DNA of 20,637 nt, taken from JBFXEO01 sp050180015. Its GTDB lineage: Bacteria; Bacteroidota; Bacteroidia; Bacteroidales; Tenuifilaceae. The translations under genes and the position numbers were made by a program. The DNA is taken from assembly GCA_050180015.1 (NCBI GenBank), contig JBFXEO010000025.1, positions 1-20,637 of the forward strand, read 5' to 3'. Positions 15,966 through 20,637 of the stretch are shown in pieces. The notes under the pieces were generated by a model. That model was not told the DNA's origin, searched no databases, and saw only the letters and a list, made by a program, of their open reading frames with translations. Positions within the stretch are counted from its first letter, which is position 1. Every line of letters starts with the position of its first letter.

Positions 15966-16088
15966 ATGACAAAAGAAAAAGAAACAAAAGAGAAGAACAA
16001 TAAGAAAGCTCCAGTTAAAAACCTGAAAGAGAAAAGAGCGGCAAAGGCCGCTAAGCGTGCTGAAAAAAGTAACGCAAATAAACTATAA
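15966..16088 (+). CDS. 40-residue lysine-rich basic small protein
   Basis: ATG 15966 opens a 40-codon frame: MTKEKETKEKNNKKAPVKN, then LKEKRAAKAAKRAEKSNANKL. About two fifths of the residues are Lys or Arg, none is aromatic, and the second half should be helical with Ala faces. It could bind nucleic acid or acidic partners, but no family is certain. It follows the cupin by 32 bp on the same strand, which supports expression from promoter copy B. Low-complexity composition alone cannot prove it is translated; the clean start, stop and operon position argue for it. Confidence 0.6.
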   Translation: MTKEKETKEKNNKKAPVKNLKEKRAAKAAKRAEKSNANKL

Positions 16089-16113
16089 GGTTATTTTCAA
16101 CCGGGTACACAGC

Positions 16114-16133
16114 TGCAATATTTACTTATTGCA
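16114..16133. repeat. inverted repeat TGCAATA/TATTGCA before the glycosyltransferase
   Basis: Perfect 7-bp arms at 16114-16120 and 16127-16133 with a 6-bp spacer, in the 178-bp gap between the lysine-rich peptide and the glycosyltransferase. A short T-run follows near 16143. It may be a weak terminator for the cupin transcript or an operator. No activator site of the A/B/C type and no convincing TAnnTTTG was seen in this gap. Confidence 0.35.
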
Positions 16134-16266
16134 AAATCAAATTTTTCTTTCAAGGTCAGCGTAAACAAGGAATTGCCGAGTTTTTGATCCGTTTCAAATA
16201 TCGGGGTTGTTACGCCTCAATCCTTTTTACACGTGGCCGTAGCGGCAAAGTAAACTACGAAAAAAA

Positions 16267-18501
16267 ATGAAATTAGCCTTTATTGGTACCTACCCGCCAC
16301 GAGAATGTGGTATTGGTACCTTTACGAACAATCTTGTTAACTCAATGATTGTTGATGAAGAAATTAAAAAAAATGGGAACGAAGGCTTTGTTGTTGCGCT
16401 AAACGACAATGACCTTACGTATGATTATCCCGAGGAAGTAAAATTAACAATCCGGCAAGAGCATCAGGAGGATTACTTACAAGCTGCAAAATTTATCAAT
16501 CTAAGCGGGGCCGACCTTTGCATTCTTGAGCACGAATTTGGAATATTTGGCGGGCAAAGCGGAGTTTACATTCTTCCATTACTCCACAGGTTAGATATTC
16601 CTATTACTGTAACGCTACATACCATTCTTAAAACCCCGTCGTATAACGAAAAGGCCATTTTACAGGAAATATGTAAAATGGCTAATAGAATAGTGGTAAT
16701 GAGCCACAAGGCCATCGAATTTTTGGTTAGTATATACAGCATTCCCAAAGAAAAAATTGTTTTTATAGAGCACGGCGTTCCAAATATCCATTTTGACCAG
16801 AAAAAATCGAAAAAGGAATTTAAGCTGGAAAGTAAAAAAGTGTTGCTTACTTTTGGTTTTATCGGGCGTAACAAAGGTATTGAAACTGTTATAAAAGCAT
16901 TGCCAAAGGTTGTTGAGAAGCACCCCGATGTAGTTTATATTATTCTAGGCAAAACTCACCCCAACGTGTTACGGCACTCAGGTGAGGAGTATCGCATTTT
17001 TTTAATGCGATTGGTTAAAACCCTTGAGCTCGAAAAGAATGTGTTGTTTCTTAATGAATTTATCAATGTGCAAGATTTATTCAAATACCTATCGGCATCA
17101 GATATATACATCACACCCTACTTAAACGAAGCACAAATTACCAGCGGGACGCTATCGTATGCGGTTGGAGTAGGCTCTGCTGTTATTTCTACGCCCTACT
17201 GGCACGCCTCAGAGCTACTGGCTGACGGAAGAGGGAAGCTTTTTAACTTTAATGATTTCCATCAACTTACGACCATCCTAAATGATCTGTTAGATAACCC
17301 GGAGGAGCTGAACGAGCTCAAAAGAAATGCACTGGAATATGGTAGAAATATTACATGGCCCAAAACAGGGGAAAAATATGTTACACTTTGCAAAAATATT
17401 TTAAAGGAGGGGTATCAGCAAATAGCAAAAAAGAATACTGTACTGGATTCGCTCATCCTGCCAACCTTTTCACTGGCACACATCAATCGGTTAACAGATG
17501 ACACAGGCATAATACAACATGCAAAATTTGGTATTCCAAACCTTAAGGAAGGCTACTGCTTAGACGATAATGCGCGTGCTCTACTTATGGTGCTAATGAC
17601 ATATAGGCAGCTGAAAAATATTAAGGCCCTAGAATTATCGCCTATCTACTTAAGCTACATACATTATATGCAAAACGCGAATGGAACATTTAGAAATTTC
17701 CTGAGTTTCAGCAGGAATTATCTTGATGAGATTGGTTCCGAAGATTCTTTTGGTCGAACAATATGGGCTTTAGGATACCTAATGGGCAATGCCCCCAACG
17801 ATGCCTATTATCAAACTGGGAAATTGCTATTCTTTAATGCGGCGCCAAACTTTGAGAATCTTAAATCAATTAGAGGTATTGCAAATACAATGATAGGTAT
17901 AAGTTATTACCTGAAAAACAACCCCTCGGATGATTCAATGACTGAACGGTTAAGGCACATGGCCCACTCCTTAATAAAGCATTACGAGGATAGTCAGTCA
18001 CCTGACTGGAACTGGTTCGAGTCATTACTTGCATACGATAACGGCATACTGCCTCTTGCCCTTTTGCATTCCGTTGAAATACTCAATGAAAACAAAATAA
18101 AAAAAGTTGCCCTAAGCACAATGGATTTTCTTACAAGGCATACACTTAAGAACAACTATTTATCGATAATTGGAAATGAAAAGTGGTATAAAAAGGAGGG
18201 CGAACGTTCGCTATTTGCCCAGCAGCCCATTGATGCAATGGCAATGGTTCTAATGTACCATCAGGCTTTTCGCATAACAAAGGATAAAGAATACCTTAAC
18301 ATGCTTTATACCTCATTTTTATGGTTCTTGGGTGAGAATGACCTGCGAATGAGCCTTTACGATTTTGAGACACAAGGATGCTGCGATGGGTTTGAAAATT
18401 ACGGCGTAAACCGCAACCAAGGAGCAGAAAGTTCCTTGGCTTACTTAATTTCTCATTTAACGGTATTGCAAGCCTTTGAAGAATTCCACGAATCGGATTA
18501 A
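16267..18501 (+). CDS. GT4-type glycosyltransferase fused to a C-terminal six-hairpin-like glycan domain
   Basis: A 744-residue cytosolic fusion. Residues 1-380 form a GT-B fold GT4 glycosyltransferase: MKLAFIGTYPPRECGIGTF at the start, EHEFGIFGGQSG (88-99), VTLHTI, IEHGV, LLTFGFIGRNKGIE (193-206) and YLNEAQITSGTLSYAVG (285-301). The usual E-x7-E donor motif is not obvious. Residues about 395-744 resemble an alpha/alpha barrel domain: IPNLKEGYCLDDNARAL (423-439), NWFESLLAYDNG and FENYGVNRNQGAESS near the end. This two-domain type tends to occur beside GH130 mannoside phosphorylases, and one lies 1.6 kb away on the other strand. Donor and acceptor are unknown; a mannose-containing solute or glycan is a reasonable guess only. 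A perfect terminator starts at the stop codon. Confidence 0.85.
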   Translation: MKLAFIGTYPPRECGIGTFTNNLVNSMIVDEEIKKNGNEGFVVALNDNDLTYDYPEEVKLTIRQEHQEDYLQAAKFINLSGADLCILEHEFGIFGGQSGVYILPLLHRLDIPITVTLHTILKTPSYNEKAILQEICKMANRIVVMSHKAIEFLVSIYSIPKEKIVFIEHGVPNIHFDQKKSKKEFKLESKKVLLTFGFIGRNKGIETVIKALPKVVEKHPDVVYIILGKTHPNVLRHSGEEYRIFLMRLVKTLELEKNVLFLNEFINVQDLFKYLSASDIYITPYLNEAQITSGTLSYAVGVGSAVISTPYWHASELLADGRGKLFNFNDFHQLTTILNDLLDNPEELNELKRNALEYGRNITWPKTGEKYVTLCKNILKEGYQQIAKKNTVLDSLILPTFSLAHINRLTDDTGIIQHAKFGIPNLKEGYCLDDNARALLMVLMTYRQLKNIKALELSPIYLSYIHYMQNANGTFRNFLSFSRNYLDEIGSEDSFGRTIWALGYLMGNAPNDAYYQTGKLLFFNAAPNFENLKSIRGIANTMIGISYYLKNNPSDDSMTERLRHMAHSLIKHYEDSQSPDWNWFESLLAYDNGILPLALLHSVEILNENKIKKVALSTMDFLTRHTLKNNYLSIIGNEKWYKKEGERSLFAQQPIDAMAMVLMYHQAFRITKDKEYLNMLYTSFLWFLGENDLRMSLYDFETQGCCDGFENYGVNRNQGAESSLAYLISHLTVLQAFEEFHESD

Positions 18502-18534
18502 AAAAGAGCCTTACGTTTTGTAAGGCTCTTTTTT
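18501..18534. terminator. bidirectional terminator between the glycosyltransferase and the cold-shock gene
   Basis: Perfect 14-bp stem (AAAAAGAGCCTTAC at 18501-18514 with 18520-18533), loop GTTTT and a T-run. A/T runs on both sides make it work for both convergent genes. Confidence 0.92.
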
Positions 18535-18551
18535 AACTTAATGGCACTGCG

Positions 18552-18743
18552 CTATGCTAACTTAACATTAACCGCATTTAATCCCTTCTTTCCTTCTTCC
18601 AAGTCAAAGGTTACTTTATCATTCTCCTTAATATTATCCTTTAACCCTGTGGAATGTACAAAATAATCTTTTGATGACTCTTCATCTTTAATAAATCCGA
18701 ATCCTTTAGATTCGTTGTAAAATTTAACCGTTCCTTTGTTCAT
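18552..18743 (-). CDS. cold-shock domain protein (CspA family)
   Basis: A 63-residue single cold-shock domain: MNKGTVKFYNESKGFGFI with RNP1 KGFGFI (13-18), YFVHSTGL with RNP2-like YFVH, and a final KKGLNAVNV. It binds single-stranded RNA/DNA and acts as an RNA chaperone. The start at 18743 (ATG) gives the standard N-terminus; the in-frame TTG at 18770 would add nine residues not typical of the family. The gap of 126 bp to the SPFH gene upstream could hold its own promoter, but I saw no exact TAnnTTTG and no A/B/C-type site. Confidence 0.95.
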   Translation of the reverse strand: MNKGTVKFYNESKGFGFIKDEESSKDYFVHSTGLKDNIKENDKVTFDLEEGKKGLNAVNVKLA

Positions 18744-18869
18744 AATTTGATATTTAAAATATTGTTGCAAGGTACACTTTATTATTGAGTGATTTCATTT
18801 ATTGAATAATTTATCAGACAATTTATTGTTTTCGATATTTGTTTCATAGTTATTTCAACGGCTCACTCT

Positions 18870-19727
18870 TTATAGCTTACGGTCAATAGGCATAATTCCG
18901 GCCATTTCACCTATTATATTTACCAGTTCCGTTCCTGTAGGAATTACAATTTTCGCATTACCGGCAAGGGATACCTCAATGGCTTCAAGTTTCCGTAATA
19001 GTTGAGCGTTTCCAACAAAATATTTATCGGCTGCTTCGTTTACCAGCCTAATGGCCTCGGCTTCGCCTTCGGCATGTAGTATCTTGGATTGTTTAAATCC
19101 TTCTGCTTCCTTAATCTTTGCACGTTTCTCTCCATCGGCCACAGTTTCTCTCGCCGAAGCATAATCAATGGCGGCAATTTTTTCATTTTCAGCCTTTACA
19201 ACCTTATTCATGGTTTCCTGCACATCTGTTGGAGGGTCAATTTCTTTTAATTCCGTACGTACTATTTCAATACCCCAGCTTTGGGTTTCGAGGTACAGAG
19301 TTTTATGCAATTCGGCATTTATCTTACCACGTTCACTATTTGCGGACTTTAGGGTTAATGTACCTATAATGTTACGGAGTGTGGTTCGGGCTAGGTTAAC
19401 AATTTGCCATTTATAATTATTTACATTGTACTGCGATCCTTTAACACTTTCCTCATCGTCCTTCACTTTAAAATATACCTGAGCATCAACGCTTGCGTTC
19501 AGGTTGTCGTTGGTGATAATTTCTTGTGGATCCGCATTCACCATTTGTTCCGTAACATTCACTATGTAAATGCGCTCAATAATGGGAATAACCCAATGAA
19601 ATCCAGGGTTGGCAAAGTGACGATATTTACCCAACCGCTCTATCAACCCCCTTTGGGTTGGTCTTATAATCCTGATTCCTATAAAGAAAATGAGTACGGC
19701 TGGAATTATGAAATACAGGTAGTTCAT
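18870..19727 (-). CDS. SPFH/band 7 (stomatin/slipin-like) membrane protein
   Basis: A 285-residue protein. An N-terminal membrane segment (about 3-20) is followed by IRPTQRGLIERLGKY and the band 7 domain: NPGFHWVIPIIERIY (40-54), ITNDNLNASVDAQVYFKV (71-88), LKEIDPPTDVQETMNKVVKAE (160-180). A charged coiled coil comes next (about 175-235: ENEKIAAIDYASARE, DGEKRAKIKEAEG), then the hydrophobic C-terminus typical of stomatin-like proteins. Such proteins oligomerise as membrane scaffolds and often regulate proteases or channels. No NfeD partner is next to it. The gene follows the lmo0937-type peptide by 36 bp on the same strand, so it is probably expressed from activator-type promoter copy C. Confidence 0.93.
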   Translation of the reverse strand: MNYLYFIIPAVLIFFIGIRIIRPTQRGLIERLGKYRHFANPGFHWVIPIIERIYIVNVTEQMVNADPQEIITNDNLNASVDAQVYFKVKDDEESVKGSQYNVNNYKWQIVNLARTTLRNIIGTLTLKSANSERGKINAELHKTLYLETQSWGIEIVRTELKEIDPPTDVQETMNKVVKAENEKIAAIDYASARETVADGEKRAKIKEAEGFKQSKILHAEGEAEAIRLVNEAADKYFVGNAQLLRKLEAIEVSLAGNAKIVIPTGTELVNIIGEMAGIMPIDRKL

Positions 19728-19763
19728 TACATTTGCCTTTCCTATTTTAGTTAATGTACTCTT

Positions 19764-19922
19764 TTATTTTGATAGCTGCCTGTTAAAAATAAGCCGGATA
19801 AGTACAATTAATCCCGCAATGGCCAGTATGATATGGACTGCTCCCGTAGAATTAAACCCGAAAAAAATTATACCCCAAATTACCAGTAATAATCCCACAA
19901 TAACATAAAGTAAATTTTTCAT
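19764..19922 (-). CDS. lmo0937-type small membrane protein
   Basis: A 52-residue peptide: MKNLLYVIVGLLLVIWGIIF, then FGFNSTGAVHIILAIAGLIVLIRLI and a short basic end. Two membrane helices flank a glycine-rich turn, with the conserved GxxHI(I/L)L and LIRLI pattern of the lmo0937 (DUF5670) family, known as stress-associated small proteins. The longer in-frame extension to 20045 has no family similarity and would run through the promoter, so ATG 19922 is the start. Promoter copy C lies about 45 bp upstream. It is followed by the SPFH gene, probably co-transcribed. Confidence 0.85.
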   Translation of the reverse strand: MKNLLYVIVGLLLVIWGIIFFGFNSTGAVHIILAIAGLIVLIRLIFNRQLSK

Positions 19923-19966
19923 ATTAGTTGTTTTTTTTAAGTAGGTAAACACATTTTTACCCCAGT

Positions 19967-20033
19967 CAAAGGTAAACCTTCTTAACATTGAAATTGTTAC
20001 ACAACTCTGATAATAAGTTACATCATTCACACA
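19967..20033 (-). promoter_or_regulatory. activator site plus promoter, copy C (lmo0937/SPFH operon)
   Basis: On the minus strand, TGTGTGAATGATGTAACTT (20033-20015) equals copy B base for base. TTGTGTAAC follows (20004-19996), and the -7 element TACCTTTG (19974-19967), an exact TAnnTTTG, is again 59 bp from the site start. Agreement of a promoter element at identical spacing in three places, one on the opposite strand, argues strongly that the arrangement is functional. Confidence 0.82.
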
Positions 20034-20040
20034 TAAATAG

Positions 20041-20058
20041 TACAAACAAATATTTGTA
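20041..20058. repeat. palindromic element upstream of promoter copy C
   Basis: TACAAACAAATATTTGTA contains the 10-bp palindrome CAAATATTTG (20047-20056) and 6-bp outer arms TACAAA/TTTGTA. It lies just 8 bp upstream of copy C and about 65 bp after the GH130 stop. It may be an additional operator or part of a weak terminator; AT-rich chance is possible. Confidence 0.3.
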
Positions 20059-20123
20059 TTATACCTGCTTTAGAATAAGAATAGAGACGTTGTTAGATAG
20101 ATTTACCCGTAAGTTTTTTGGAA

Positions 20124-20637
20124 TCACCTTGAATTTTTCAACTCACTCAGGAGTTCCCTTAAATCAACGGTAGCGTAGGTAGAAGCGTAATCGGACATGG
20201 CGTATGGAATAATTAAATCCTCATTATGAATTAGTGAACCACATGAATAAACCACGTTGGGTACATATCCTTCCCGTTCATCGGCATTTGGCATTAGCAA
20301 AGGTGATTCCAACCTTCCAATTTCAATCTCAGGATTAGTGAGATCAAGCAGTGAAGCGCCTAAAACATACTCCCGCATAGGGCCTACGCCATGGGTTAAT
20401 ACCAACCAGCCATCAACGGTTTCAATAGGTGATCCACAGTTTCCTACCTGAACAAATTCCCATGGAAATTTTGGTTGCTGCAGTAACTTTGCCTCGCGCC
20501 AAATAGTAATATTATCAGAAAAAGCAATGTAATTATTGAAGCCATCAAGCCGGCAAAGCATTGCATACTTCCCATTTATTTTTTTAGGGAATAGGGCCAT
20601 TCCTTTATTCTGGGCAATCTCTCCATGAACTGGCAAT
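20124..20637 (-). CDS. C-terminal part of a GH130 glycoside phosphorylase/hydrolase, truncated by window edge
   Basis: About 170 residues of the 3' end; the gene continues past the right edge and the apparent first Met is probably internal. The family signature is clear: KYAMLCRLDGFNNYIAFSDN, NCGSPIETVDGWLVLTHGVG, YVLGASLLDLTNPEIEIGR, SPLLMPNADERE, YVPNVVYSCG and YAMSDYASTYATVDL. GH130 enzymes phosphorolyse or hydrolyse beta-mannosides (such as mannosyl-glucose or 1,2-beta-mannobiose) inside the cell. Which activity this one has cannot be decided from the C-terminus. A GT4/six-hairpin fusion of the type that tends to accompany such genes is 1.6 kb away, so both may act on the same glycan or solute. 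Confidence 0.88.
   Translation of the reverse strand, partial: LPVHGEIAQNKGMALFPKKINGKYAMLCRLDGFNNYIAFSDNITIWREAKLLQQPKFPWEFVQVGNCGSPIETVDGWLVLTHGVGPMREYVLGASLLDLTNPEIEIGRLESPLLMPNADEREGYVPNVVYSCGSLIHNEDLIIPYAMSDYASTYATVDLRELLSELKNSR

Noticed and set aside
16089..16266. Fourth copy of the activator site before the glycosyltransferase
   Set aside because: I searched for TGTGTGAAT, TnGTnTAA and TAnCTTTG at the fixed offsets and found none, so its membership in the regulon is not supported.
18744..18869. Activator-type promoter before the cold-shock gene
   Set aside because: TACCTTGC at 18774-18767 (minus strand) only partly matches the -7 element, and the positions 59 bp upstream do not match the site.
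19923..20045. N-terminal extension of the lmo0937-type peptide up to 20045
   Set aside because: The extension has no family similarity and would overlap the -7 element and activator site; ATG 19922 gives the standard family N-terminus.

Overview
The window looks like chromosomal DNA of a Bacteroidota bacterium, probably a Bacteroidales/Marinilabiliales relative. The evidence is the AT-leaning base composition, starts with no clear Shine-Dalgarno but A-rich leaders, several promoters with the Bacteroidota -7 element TAnnTTTG, and the gene content (CHASE hybrid kinase, DUF4389/DUF4870 membrane proteins, GT4/six-hairpin fusion beside a GH130 enzyme, lmo0937-type small membrane protein). No rRNA, tRNA, insertion sequence, phage gene or CRISPR array is visible.
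Left part (1-9600): the 3' end of an Fe-S/FAD-linked oxidoreductase; a three-gene membrane operon (duplicated DUF4389 protein, DUF4870-like protein, M48 metalloprotease); a convergent CHASE hybrid histidine kinase; then divergent sucD (succinyl-CoA ligase alpha) and a malic enzyme, both central carbon metabolism. A strong terminator follows the malic enzyme. Next is a LeuT-like sodium symporter with an unusual periplasmic insertion, and directly behind it a 34-codon MetS-like small subunit.
Middle (9600-13300): a soluble three-PAS histidine kinase, divergent from mnmE (tRNA wobble-uridine modification GTPase).
Right part (13300-20637): a stress-flavoured accessory region. It holds a short AraC-type regulator with an N-terminal CxxC domain, a B12-type radical SAM protein of the hopanoid-methylase-like (DUF4070) group, a cupin, a 40-residue lysine-rich peptide, a GT4 glycosyltransferase fused to a six-hairpin-like domain, a cold-shock protein, an SPFH/stomatin protein, an lmo0937-type membrane peptide and the 3' end of a GH130 glycoside phosphorylase/hydrolase.
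The main discovery is a shared 67-bp promoter architecture found three times in this right part: before the radical SAM gene, before the cupin, and (reverse strand) before the lmo0937/SPFH pair. Each copy has TGTGTGAATnnTGTAA, then TnGTnTAA placed so that two TnTAA-type cores lie 21 bp apart, then a TAnCTTTG/A -7 element exactly 59 bp from the first base of the site, with no TTG in the -33 position. This is the layout expected of promoters that depend on one activator binding direct repeats two helical turns apart. The AraC-type gene whose stop codon overlaps the first copy is the obvious candidate regulator. The region therefore reads as a small regulon of envelope or stress functions.
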